NCBI RefSeq assembly: GCF_001612665.1
Contig: NZ_BDAX01000012.1
Location: 124,001 to 188,000 of the forward strand
DNA: 64,000 nucleotides
Source: Nocardia alba NBRC 108234
Lineage (GTDB): Bacteria > Actinomycetota > Actinomycetes > Mycobacteriales > Mycobacteriaceae
Direction of reading: 5' to 3'
The notes under the pieces were generated by a model, which searched no databases, had not been told where the DNA came from, and saw only the letters and a list, made by a program, of their open reading frames with translations. The position numbers and the translations under genes are program-made. Positions 1-8,415 of the stretch are shown piece by piece. Position 1 is the first letter of the stretch, and the number at the start of each line of letters is the position of its first letter.

Positions 1-660
1 CACGCGACCCTGGAGGCCTGCCAGGCGCCGGTGTTCGAGGGCGCCGTGCGCTGGCTGAACTACACCATCGAGACCGAGTTGCTGATGAACGAGATCTTCG
101 ACTCGACCACCCGGATCTCCACGCTCGTCGGGGCGGCCAAACAGTATTCGCAGATGGATCGCGCGCCCTATCAGGTCGTCGACCTGCACGAACTACTCGA
201 CTCCACCCTGGTGATGCTCAACCGCAAACTCGGCGACGGCATCCGCGTGGTGAAGGACTACGACCGCGGCCTGCCGCCGATTCCCTGCTTCGCCGCCGAA
301 CTCAATCAGGTGTGGACCAACCTGATCGACAACGCGGTCTACGCGATGGCCGGTGAGGGCACCCTGACGATCCGCACCTCCAAGGACAACGACTGCGCCG
401 CCATCGAGATCGGCGACACCGGGCCGGGCATCGCCCCCGAGGCGCGTGGCCGGATCTTCGAGCCGTTCTTCACCACCAAACCGGTCGGCGACGGCACCGG
501 ACTCGGCCTCGACATCTCGTTCCGGATCGTGGCGAACAAGCACAACGGTGACATCCGGGTGGAATCGGAACCCGGCAACACGCGCTTCATCGTCCGTCTG
601 CCGTTGCACCCGGCGGCGGAGGATGTCAGCACACCTACTACAGGAGGTCAGGATGGCTGA
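1..660 (+). CDS. Sensor histidine kinase, C-terminal part (5' truncated by window edge)
   Basis: The reading frame is open from base 1, so the gene begins upstream. The visible 219 residues hold the end of a dimerisation helix and a HATPase_c domain: N box NLIDNA at about nt 319-336, G1 box GDTGPGIA at nt 412-435, F box FEPFFTT, and G2 box GTGLGLDIS near nt 493-519. This is the ATP-binding half of a two-component kinase; the phospho-acceptor histidine must lie before the window. The stop overlaps the start of the ZnF-UBP gene by 8 nt, so the two are probably translationally coupled. I infer from memory that such kinases are often encoded with a ZnF-UBP protein in actinobacteria. The input signal cannot be told from this fragment. 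Confidence 0.9.
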   Translation, partial: HATLEACQAPVFEGAVRWLNYTIETELLMNEIFDSTTRISTLVGAAKQYSQMDRAPYQVVDLHELLDSTLVMLNRKLGDGIRVVKDYDRGLPPIPCFAAELNQVWTNLIDNAVYAMAGEGTLTIRTSKDNDCAAIEIGDTGPGIAPEARGRIFEPFFTTKPVGDGTGLGLDISFRIVANKHNGDIRVESEPGNTRFIVRLPLHPAAEDVSTPTTGGQDG

Positions 661-1000
661 AGCCGGGATCGACCCGAGCGTGCCCGCCAGCGGCGCGGGC
701 TGCGTCGAGTGCGACGCGAGCGGCAGCTGGTGGGTGCATCTGCGCCGCTGCGCCGAATGCGGGCATGTCGGCTGCTGTGACAGCTCCCCCAACAAGCACG
801 CGACGAAGCACTTCGAGGCCACCGCGCACCCGTTCATCCAGAGCTACGAACCGGGCGAGGACTGGTTCTACAACTTCGCCAGTGGCGAGATGTACAGCGA
901 TGGTCCCGAACTCGCCGCGCCGACCAGCCATCCCACCGATCAGTCCGTTCCCGGACCGGCCGCGCGGGTCCCCGCGAACTGGCAATCGCTGCTCGGCTGA
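653..1000 (+). CDS. UBP-type zinc finger domain protein
   Basis: This is a 115-residue protein. The ATG at 653 lies inside the end of the kinase gene and follows the Shine-Dalgarno-like AGGAGG at 641-646. Residues about 17-75 carry the ZnF-UBP pattern: CVEC, then CAECGHVGCCD, then spaced histidines in NKHATKHFEATAHP, ending in the WFYN motif. In eukaryotes this fold binds the C-terminal tail of ubiquitin. In bacteria its ligand is not established, and a small stand-alone copy next to a sensor kinase suggests a regulatory or partner-binding role (inference). The tail after residue 85 is Pro/Ala-rich and probably unstructured. Confidence 0.88.
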   Translation: MAEAGIDPSVPASGAGCVECDASGSWWVHLRRCAECGHVGCCDSSPNKHATKHFEATAHPFIQSYEPGEDWFYNFASGEMYSDGPELAAPTSHPTDQSVPGPAARVPANWQSLLG

Positions 1001-1008
1001 GCGGGGAG

Positions 1009-1386
1009 TTACGGCTTCATTCCGGCGGCGTCGGCTACCGGCTTGTCGGCGTTGGACGGGACGAGGCAGACCAGTTTCACGGTGCTGAGCGCCACGTTGG
1101 GGCTGTTCTCGAACGGACCGCCGGGGTTGGCCGCGAGGATCTGATCGATCGCCTTCTTCTCACCGTCGGAGTCGAGCGACTTGAACTGGGTGCAGGTGAT
1201 GGCGGCGCTCGGCGAGGCCGAGGTCGGCGCCGCGCTCGAGGTGGACGCCTTGGTGGTGGCGGGGGCGCTGGAGCTCGGCGTGCCCTTGCGCAGCCCGCTC
1301 GCATCAGCGGAGTCGTCGGACCCGCACCCGACCAAGGTCAGGGCCAATGTCCCGGCTGCCAGAACGGCGAGGGAGATTCGGTTCAT
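1009..1386 (-). CDS. Putative secreted lipoprotein of unknown function
   Basis: This is a 125-residue protein. The start was placed at the ATG whose product begins MNRISLAVLAAG, because it gives a clean lipoprotein signal: a basic N-terminus, a hydrophobic core, and lipobox LVGC with the modified Cys at residue 21. A Ser/Thr/Ala/Pro-rich linker (about 28-60) follows, then a compact domain with two Cys residues (ITCTQF and KLVCLV) that could form a disulfide. It is convergent with the ZnF-UBP gene and divergent from the AAA ATPase gene. I do not recognise the family. An upstream extension to base 2121 would run antisense through the ATPase gene and was discarded. Confidence 0.78.
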   Translation of the reverse strand: MNRISLAVLAAGTLALTLVGCGSDDSADASGLRKGTPSSSAPATTKASTSSAAPTSASPSAAITCTQFKSLDSDGEKKAIDQILAANPGGPFENSPNVALSTVKLVCLVPSNADKPVADAAGMKP

Positions 1387-1546
1387 CTGCTGCTTTCCCC
1401 GGTAGATCGTGGCGCCGGTGCCTCCGGCGCGTCCGGTGCAGCGTACCGACTGGCGGCGATAGTTCGTCATGTCGGCCAGAATGGCCGCCTGACCTTGCGA
1501 GCGGCCTATCGATTCCTGATCGCGGCGCGAGGGGCAGAATGGGGCG

Positions 1547-3781
1547 GTGGCTGAACTCTCGCTCACCGCCCGGCTCAATCCCTCCGCGGCCGACGCCCGG
1601 CGCGGGGTGGTGCGCCTGCACCCCGAGACGCTCACCGCGCTCGGCCTGCGCGAATGGGACGGCATCGCGCTGATCGGCGGCCGTCGGACCGCGGCGGTGG
1701 TGGCGAAGGCGCCCGCGGACAGTCCGCCGGGGGTGGCGCTGCTCGATGACGTGACGCTGTCGAATGTGGGCTTGCGGGAGAACGCGGCGGTGACCGTCGC
1801 GCCGGTGACCGTCTTCGGCGCCAGACAGATCTCGCTGAGCGGCTCGGCGCACGCGATGGCCAGTATCGCCGCGACCACCCTGCGCCAGGCGCTGCTCGGC
1901 AAGGTGGTGACCGTGGGCGACACGGTGTCGCTGCTGCCGCGCGACCTGGGACCCGATATCAGTTCCGCGGCGGCCACCCAGGCGCTCTCGCGCGCCTTCG
2001 GGATCGCCTGGACCACCGAACTGCTCACCGTGACGGCGATCGACCCCATGCCGGGACCGGTGAGCGTGCAACCGAACTCCGCCGTCGGCTGGGGTGCGGG
2101 CGCGGCCGCGATCCAGCACACGGTGGAACGAGACGGGCACCAGCCCTCGGACAGCGAGCTGGGGCAGTTCTCGAGTCCGGATCAGCCGGGATCGGCGGCC
2201 GTGCAGGTGAGTTCGGGCAGCGCGCCGATCCAGCTGGAGGACCTGGCCGGGGTGCAGAGCCAGGCGGCCAAGCTGGCCGAGTGGCTGAGCTTGGCGCTCG
2301 ACGAACCCGAACTGCTCAAGACACTCGGCGCACCGGCGCATCTCGGTGTGGTGATCACCGGTCCCGCCGGGGTCGGCAAGGCCACGTTCGCCAAAGCTGT
2401 CGCCGCACCGCGCCGTATCGTCGAACTCGACGGGCCGAGTGTCGGCGCCACCGAGAGCGGCAACCGACTGCGCGCGGTCGCCGAGGCGGTGGCCGATGTC
2501 GCCACCGGACAGGGCGGCGTGCTGCTGATCACCGACATCGACGCGCTGTTGCCCGCCGAGGCCGAGCCCGTGGCCACCCTCGTTCTCGACCAGCTACGGG
2601 CCGCGGTGCGCGCACCGTGCGTCGCCCTGCTGGCCACCACCGCCCATCCGACCCAGGTGGACGCCCGGCTGCGCGCGCCCGACCTGTGCGATCGCGAACT
2701 GGCGTTGCCGCTGCCCACCGCGGCGATCCGGCGGGCACTGCTGGAGCAGCTGCTGCGCAAGGTGCCCGCGGGGAAGCTGGATCTCGAGGTGATCGCCGCA
2801 CGCACACCGGGTTTCGTGGTCGCCGATCTGACCGCGCTGAGCCGGGAAGCGGCGGTGCGCGCGGCGGGCCGTGCCAGTCGTGAGCACACCGAACCCGAAC
2901 TCGTCCAGGACGATCTGATCGGCGCGCTGGCGGTGATCCGACCGCTGTCGCGTTCGGGCACCGAGGAATTGGCGATCGGCTCGCTCGACCTCGACGACGT
3001 CGGCGACATGGTCGAAACCAAACAGGCACTCACCGAATCGGTGCTGTGGCCGCTGCGCCACCCCGACTCGTTCGCCCGCCTCGGCATCGAACCGCCGCGC
3101 GGGGTCCTGCTCTACGGACCACCCGGCTGCGGCAAGACCTTCCTGGTCCGGGCACTGGCCGGGACCGGCCAGCTCAGCGTGCACGCGGTGAAAGGCGCTG
3201 AGCTGATGGACAAGTGGGTCGGCTCGTCGGAACGCGCGGTGCGCGAATTGTTCCAGCGGGCCCGCGACTCGGCACCCTCGCTGATCTTCCTCGACGAGGT
3301 CGACGCGCTCGCCCCCCGACGCGGCCAGAGCAGCGACTCCGGGGTGGCGGACCGCGTGGTCGCCGCGCTGCTCACCGAACTCGACGGGGTCGAACCGCTG
3401 CGCGATGTGGTGGTGGTCGGCGCGACCAACCGTCCCGAATTGATCGATCCCGCGCTGCTGCGGCCGGGCCGACTCGACCGCCTGGTCTTCGTGCCGCCGC
3501 CGGACGGCCCGGCCCGGCTCGAGATCCTGCGCACCGCGGGCCGCTCGGTGCCGCTGGCCGCGGACGTCGACCTGGCCGCGCTGGCAACCGATCTCGACGG
3601 CTACTCGGCCGCCGACTGCGCCGCACTGCTCCGCGAGGCCGCGCTGTCGGCACTGCGCCGCGATATGGCCGCCGCCGATGTCACGGCGCAGGACGTGGCC
3701 ACCGCCCGCGCGAGCGTGCGCCCCTCCCTCGACCCCGCGCAGGTCGAATCGCTGCGCCGCTACGCCGAGAGCAGAGCGTGA
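1547..3781 (+). CDS. Cdc48/p97-like AAA+ ATPase with two AAA domains
   Basis: This 744-residue protein resembles M. tuberculosis Rv0435c. Residues about 1-100 look like the Cdc48 N domain (double-psi barrel). AAA domain D1 has Walker A GPAGVGKAT at 272-280, but its Walker B region reads LLITDIDAL, with Thr329-Asp330 where the family has Asp-Glu, and the sensor and arginine-finger segments are also altered. D2 is intact: GPPGCGKT at 524-531, LIFLDEVDAL at 579-588, and ATNRPELIDPALLRPGRLDR from 626. D2 is therefore probably the active ATPase and D1 mainly nucleotide-binding or structural. The expected role is ATP-driven protein unfolding or remodelling; no substrate is evident. The GTG start at 1547 fits the family's N-terminus. 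Confidence 0.92.
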   Translation: MAELSLTARLNPSAADARRGVVRLHPETLTALGLREWDGIALIGGRRTAAVVAKAPADSPPGVALLDDVTLSNVGLRENAAVTVAPVTVFGARQISLSGSAHAMASIAATTLRQALLGKVVTVGDTVSLLPRDLGPDISSAAATQALSRAFGIAWTTELLTVTAIDPMPGPVSVQPNSAVGWGAGAAAIQHTVERDGHQPSDSELGQFSSPDQPGSAAVQVSSGSAPIQLEDLAGVQSQAAKLAEWLSLALDEPELLKTLGAPAHLGVVITGPAGVGKATFAKAVAAPRRIVELDGPSVGATESGNRLRAVAEAVADVATGQGGVLLITDIDALLPAEAEPVATLVLDQLRAAVRAPCVALLATTAHPTQVDARLRAPDLCDRELALPLPTAAIRRALLEQLLRKVPAGKLDLEVIAARTPGFVVADLTALSREAAVRAAGRASREHTEPELVQDDLIGALAVIRPLSRSGTEELAIGSLDLDDVGDMVETKQALTESVLWPLRHPDSFARLGIEPPRGVLLYGPPGCGKTFLVRALAGTGQLSVHAVKGAELMDKWVGSSERAVRELFQRARDSAPSLIFLDEVDALAPRRGQSSDSGVADRVVAALLTELDGVEPLRDVVVVGATNRPELIDPALLRPGRLDRLVFVPPPDGPARLEILRTAGRSVPLAADVDLAALATDLDGYSAADCAALLREAALSALRRDMAAADVTAQDVATARASVRPSLDPAQVESLRRYAESRA

Positions 3782-3853
3782 GGTCGAACTCGCCGCCCTG
3801 GTCCGGCCCCGATATCCCCGGTGGCGGCGTGCATCGCCGGTAACGTCGATGCG

Positions 3854-5131
3854 GTGCCCAAGATCGGTGATGGTCTGGACGCGGTCGCGGCGTTCGCCGG
3901 CGCCGCCGCCGCGGGGATGTCGCTGTTCGTACCGTTCAGCTTCAGTGACGACGCGACGATCGATTCGCCGTATCGCGTCACCAGTCTGATCAACAGCGTT
4001 CCCCGCGCGGCCGCCCTCGGTCTCATCGTCGCTGTTGTCGTCGCCGTGCTGGCCAGGCCCGTGACCCGGCCGGGACTGATCTGGCTCACCGCGACGGGCG
4101 GCGCGGCGACGCTGGCGCTCAACTACCTCATCGGCGAGGCGATGACCTCCGCCGATGTGCTCACCACCCAGAACTACATCGACTCACTGTGCGGCGGTGT
4201 GCTGTTCGGGGCGCTGTGCGTCTGCACGTGGCGGACGCGCTGGTCAGCGGTCGGTTTCGGGCTCGGGGTCCTGGTCGTGTTCGTCTACGGCGAAGTGGTC
4301 GCGGTATTCACCTCGAACGCCTCGGAGATGGCGGACCAGGTCGTGCACACTCCGATCTGGCTGGTCGGGTCGGCGGTGGTGTTGCTGGCGGTGAACACCG
4401 CACGCCACCGGCACGGCCTCATGCTGCCCGCGATGCCGCGAATCGCGGCGGATCTGCCGATCGCCCCGATCATCGCCACCACCGTGCTGTCGCTGTCGCT
4501 GCTGATCGCCACCGAATGGCTCGGCCGTGAGTTCGACGGACGCCGCGCGAACCCCTGGCAGGTCGCCCTCGCCGTGATCGTCACCATCGTGGCGGCGTTC
4601 ACGGCCGCCGTGCTGCTGCCGGGCCGTGACGGCACCGGCGTGCTGATCGCCGTGAGCGTCGCCGCGGCAGCCGATTCCCTCAGTGAGGCACCCAGCCTCG
4701 GCTGGCATCTCGTCCTCGTCCTCGTCGTCGGTGTGGCGGCCATCCTGGCGGGCCGGCGCTGGGCAACACCGTGGGGCGCGCTGCTCGGCGCCGCCGTGCT
4801 CTGCGGTTTCGCCATCGTGGCCGACCGCCTTCCGTGGGCGTTAGTGTGGACGGCCGGGGTGTTACTGGTGACCGGTGTCGCCGGTTTCGCGATCGGCTCC
4901 CTGCGGGTGAGCTATCTGCCGAGCGCGATGCTGTGTCTCGGCAGCCTGTACCTGCCGTCGGTCCTGTGGTCCATTCCCACCGGGGAGCGGCAGTGGCCGA
5001 CGGGCGGCACCGCCCTGGCCGACCGGGTGCCGGGACAGGTCGCGCTGGCCATCACCGTCGGGGCCGCGGCCGGACTCGCTGTGCTGTACCAGATCCGGCC
5101 CGCCGCGCGGCCCCAGGCGGCGCGGCCATAG
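3854..5131 (+). CDS. Multi-pass integral membrane protein, unknown function
   Basis: This is about 425 residues from the GTG at 3854. A GTG at 3821 would add 11 residues, and neither has a clear ribosome binding site. The protein is strongly hydrophobic, with roughly 11-12 membrane segments separated by short loops, one of them charged (REFDGRR). I recognise no catalytic or transport motif. It follows the Cdc48-like gene by about 70 bp on the same strand and precedes the Mrp antiporter operon by 114 bp, so it could belong to either unit. It is not part of the M. tuberculosis neighbourhood as I remember it. Confidence 0.7.
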   Translation: MPKIGDGLDAVAAFAGAAAAGMSLFVPFSFSDDATIDSPYRVTSLINSVPRAAALGLIVAVVVAVLARPVTRPGLIWLTATGGAATLALNYLIGEAMTSADVLTTQNYIDSLCGGVLFGALCVCTWRTRWSAVGFGLGVLVVFVYGEVVAVFTSNASEMADQVVHTPIWLVGSAVVLLAVNTARHRHGLMLPAMPRIAADLPIAPIIATTVLSLSLLIATEWLGREFDGRRANPWQVALAVIVTIVAAFTAAVLLPGRDGTGVLIAVSVAAAADSLSEAPSLGWHLVLVLVVGVAAILAGRRWATPWGALLGAAVLCGFAIVADRLPWALVWTAGVLLVTGVAGFAIGSLRVSYLPSAMLCLGSLYLPSVLWSIPTGERQWPTGGTALADRVPGQVALAITVGAAAGLAVLYQIRPAARPQAARP

Positions 5132-5245
5132 CCACACCGCACGCGACATGGCCGACGCGACAACCTCGGTGCCGCCGCACATCGCGTCCGCGCCCGTAGG
5201 ATCGGGGCGCGCTACTCGACCGCTACCTACCCGACGGAGGGGGAG

Positions 5246-8035
5246 TTGCTAGCCGTACTGCTCGTTCACGCACTGGCCGCCCTGCTGGCCCCGCTGTGTG
5301 TACGAGTGCTCGGCCGCAACGCTTTCTACCTGCTCGCCCTGGTACCGCTCGGCAGCCTCGGCTGGGTGATCGCGCACTGGGGAACCACCGTGACCACGCG
5401 GATGCAGTGGGCGCCACAGATCTCGATGAACATCGACCTGCGTTTCGATGCCCTCACCGCGGTGATGTGCACGCTGGTGCTCGGCATCGGCGCGCTGATC
5501 CTGGCGTACTGCGGGCGGTACTTCGAGCGCGACGAGGCCAGGCTCGGGGTGTTCGCGGCCGAGCTGACCGGGTTCGCCGGGGCCATGTTCGGGCTCGTCA
5601 CCAGCGATAACATGCTGCTGCTCTATGTGTTCTGGGAAATCACGACCGTGCTGTCGTTCCTGCTCGTCGGCCACTACGCCGAACGTTCGGTCAGTCGGAG
5701 GGCCGCGATCCAGGCGCTGCTGGTGACCGGCGCGGGCGGGCTGGCGATGCTGGTCGGGATCGTCATCCTCGGGCTGCGCTACGACAGTTTCCTGCTCTCG
5801 GATCTGCTCGCGGCGAGCTCGGTACCGGCCGGCAGCGCCGTCTCGGTCGCGGTCGGGCTGGTGCTGATCGGGGCGATCAGCAAATCGGCGATCGTGCCGC
5901 TGCACTTCTGGTTGCCCGGCGCGATGGCCGCGCCGACACCGGTGAGCGCCTATCTGCACGCCGCCGCGATGGTGAAAGCCGGTATCTACCTGGTTGCCCG
6001 GCTCGCGCCCGCGCTCGCGCAGACCCCGCCATGGCATCTGATGCTGCTGCCGCTCGGCATCGCCACGATGCTGCTGGCCGGGTGGCGAGCGATCCAGGTG
6101 CACGATCTGAAGCTGGTGCTGGCGTTCGGCACCGTCAGCCAGCTCGGCTTGATGATCACGATGATGGGCGTCGGCACGCCCGACGCGGCGCTGGCCGGGC
6201 TCACCCTGCTGGTGGCGCACGCGCTGTTCAAGGCGTGCCTGTTCATGGTGGTCGGCATCATCGACCACGGCGCGGGGACAAGGGATCTGCGCGAACTGTC
6301 CGGGCTCGGGCGGCGGGTGCCGGTGCTGTGCGCGACCGCGGTGCTCGCGGCGCTCAGCATGGCCGGGCTGCCGCCGCTGCTCGGTTTCGTCGGCAAGGAG
6401 TCGGCGCTCGGCGCGCTGTGGTCGGCCGAGGTGCTGAGCTCACCGGTGCGGTTGGCCCTGCTGGCCGGGGTCACCGTCGGTTCGGCGTTCACCGTGGCCT
6501 ACAGCATCCGATTCGTCTGGGGCGCTTTCGGCGGCACCGCGAATCCCGGGCACGCGCTCACCTGGCACGCACCGGGCCCGCTGCTGCTCGGCCCGCCCGC
6601 GGTGCTCGCGGTGGCCGGGCTGGCGGGCGGTTTCGACACCCAGTCGGTCGACCGATGGTTGAGCCCCTATGCCGGGTCGTTGCCCGGCGTACTCGACGCC
6701 CATCTCGCCCTGTGGCACAGCTTCACCGGACCGCTCGCGCTGACGGTGGTCATCGTCGCGGCCGGTATCGCGCTGTTCCTGATCCGCGGCCGGATCGGTG
6801 AACCCGCGCACCCGCGCCTGGGCAACGCCGATCGCGGCTACGACGCGGCCCTGCGCGCGATGGATCGACTGTCGTTGCGCATCACCGCAACTGTGCAGTC
6901 CGGTTCGCTGCCCGCCAGCCAGGCCACCATCCTCGGCACGCTCATCGTGTTGCCGACGGTCCTGCTCGCGGTCGGTACCAGGACCGGAGTGCGCCTGCGA
7001 CTGTGGGATTCACCGTTGCAGGCGGCGATCGGTGCGATCCTGATCGCGATGGCGCTGGCCGCCACCGTCTTGCGCAACAGGTTGGCCAGCGTGCTCGTCG
7101 TCGGGGTGACGGGCTACGGGTGCGGCGTGATCTTCGCGCTGCACGGCGCCCCCGATCTCGCACTGACCCAATTTCTCGTCGAGACACTGACTTTGGTCGT
7201 GTTCGTGCTCGTGTTGCGCGCGTTCCCGGCCGAGATCGCCGAGAGTCAGGGCACGGCGTTCAAATTCCGGCGCGCGCTGCTGGCCATCGGCGTCGGCATC
7301 ACCGTCCCCGTACTCGCCGCGTTCGCCATCGCCGCCAAGCACGCCAACCCGATCTGGCAGGCCATCCCCGACGCGGCCTATCGGATCGGCGGCGGCAAGA
7401 ACGCGGTCAATGTCCTGCTGGTCGATATCCGCGCCTGGGACACCCTCGGTGAGATCTCGGTGCTCGTCGTCGCCGCGACCGGCGTCGCGTCACTGGTCTT
7501 TCGCAGCCGCCGCTTCGGCAGCGCACCCCGCGCCGCCGATTCCCCGAACTACGACCCCGACGCGGTGAGCTGGCTGCCCGCCGCCCGTCTGCTGGATCGC
7601 CGCGATCGCTCGATGGTCCTGCAGATCACCACCCGGCTGGTGTTCCCCACCATCATGGTGCTGTCGGTGTATTTCTTCTTCGCCGGCCACAACGCGCCCG
7701 GCGGCGGCTTCGCGGGTGGCCTGGTCGCCGGGCTTGCCCTGACCCTGCGGTATCTGGCGGGTGGCCGATACGAACTGGGCGAAGCGCTCCCGGTGGACGC
7801 CGGGCACCTGCTCGGCGCCGGACTCACCCTCGCCGCGGGCACCGCGACCGCGTCGCTGCTGCTCGGCGCGCCGCCCCTGTCCTCGGCGATCATCGAGGTG
7901 ACGCTGCCGCTGCTCGGGCAGATCAAACTGGTCACCGCCATGTTCTTCGACCTCGGCGTCTACCTGGTGATCGTCGGGCTGGTGCTCGATGTCCTGCGCA
8001 GCCTCGGCGCCCGCCTGGACAAGGAGATCCCGTGA
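5246..8035 (+). CDS. mnhA: Na+/H+ antiporter subunit A (MrpA/MnhA, fused with subunit B)
   Basis: This 929-residue membrane protein is the large subunit of the Mrp complex, which exchanges Na+ (and other monovalent cations) for protons at the cytoplasmic membrane. Residues about 60-430 form the NuoL-like proton-translocating core with the membrane-embedded Lys213 (ISKSAIVPLHFWLPGA) and ENITT-like region FWEITTVLSF. The C-terminal part from about 790 reads as an MnhB domain (RLVFPTIMVLSVYFFFAGHN), so subunit B is fused here and no separate mnhB follows. The start is a TTG behind GGAGGGGGAG. It is the first gene of the operon, and its stop overlaps mnhC by 4 nt. Confidence 0.95.
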   Translation: MLAVLLVHALAALLAPLCVRVLGRNAFYLLALVPLGSLGWVIAHWGTTVTTRMQWAPQISMNIDLRFDALTAVMCTLVLGIGALILAYCGRYFERDEARLGVFAAELTGFAGAMFGLVTSDNMLLLYVFWEITTVLSFLLVGHYAERSVSRRAAIQALLVTGAGGLAMLVGIVILGLRYDSFLLSDLLAASSVPAGSAVSVAVGLVLIGAISKSAIVPLHFWLPGAMAAPTPVSAYLHAAAMVKAGIYLVARLAPALAQTPPWHLMLLPLGIATMLLAGWRAIQVHDLKLVLAFGTVSQLGLMITMMGVGTPDAALAGLTLLVAHALFKACLFMVVGIIDHGAGTRDLRELSGLGRRVPVLCATAVLAALSMAGLPPLLGFVGKESALGALWSAEVLSSPVRLALLAGVTVGSAFTVAYSIRFVWGAFGGTANPGHALTWHAPGPLLLGPPAVLAVAGLAGGFDTQSVDRWLSPYAGSLPGVLDAHLALWHSFTGPLALTVVIVAAGIALFLIRGRIGEPAHPRLGNADRGYDAALRAMDRLSLRITATVQSGSLPASQATILGTLIVLPTVLLAVGTRTGVRLRLWDSPLQAAIGAILIAMALAATVLRNRLASVLVVGVTGYGCGVIFALHGAPDLALTQFLVETLTLVVFVLVLRAFPAEIAESQGTAFKFRRALLAIGVGITVPVLAAFAIAAKHANPIWQAIPDAAYRIGGGKNAVNVLLVDIRAWDTLGEISVLVVAATGVASLVFRSRRFGSAPRAADSPNYDPDAVSWLPAARLLDRRDRSMVLQITTRLVFPTIMVLSVYFFFAGHNAPGGGFAGGLVAGLALTLRYLAGGRYELGEALPVDAGHLLGAGLTLAAGTATASLLLGAPPLSSAIIEVTLPLLGQIKLVTAMFFDLGVYLVIVGLVLDVLRSLGARLDKEIP

Positions 8036-8415
8036 GCGCCAACCTAGTTCTGCTGATCACCATCGGTGTACTCACCGCGTGCGGTGTCTACCTGCTGCTG
8101 GAGCGGGTGGTCTCGAAGATGCTGCTGGGGATGATCCTGCTCGGCAACGCGGTGAACCTGCTCATTCTCACGATGGGCGGCGAGGACGGGAAACCACCGA
8201 TCCTCGGCAGCTCCGACACCTCCCCCGACGGCATGGCCGATCCGCTCGCACAGGCCATGGTGCTCACCGCGATCGTGATCACCATGGGCCTGGCGGCTTT
8301 CGTGCTGGCGCTGGCATATCGCGCCTACATGCTGACCACCACCGAAGACGTGACCAACGACCCCGAAGACGCCCAGGTCGCCGCCCGCCGCGAACGGGAG
8401 GATCCCGAGAAGTGA
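8032..8415 (+). CDS. mnhC: Na+/H+ antiporter subunit C (MrpC, NuoK-like)
   Basis: This is a 127-residue subunit with three membrane helices, related to NuoK. The conserved central segment MLLGMILLGNAVNLLIL and the third helix (MVLTAIVITMGLAAFVLALAYR) are clear. The charged C-terminal tail is cytoplasmic. The GTG start at 8032 sits within the GTGA overlap with mnhA, behind the AAGGAG site in the 3' end of mnhA, and the end overlaps mnhD in the same manner. It is needed for assembly of the Mrp complex. Confidence 0.94.
   Translation: MSANLVLLITIGVLTACGVYLLLERVVSKMLLGMILLGNAVNLLILTMGGEDGKPPILGSSDTSPDGMADPLAQAMVLTAIVITMGLAAFVLALAYRAYMLTTTEDVTNDPEDAQVAARREREDPEK

Noticed and set aside
1386..2121. 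Longer lipoprotein frame reaching base 2121
   Set aside because: It would place the signal peptide internally and overlap the AAA ATPase coding sequence on the other strand.
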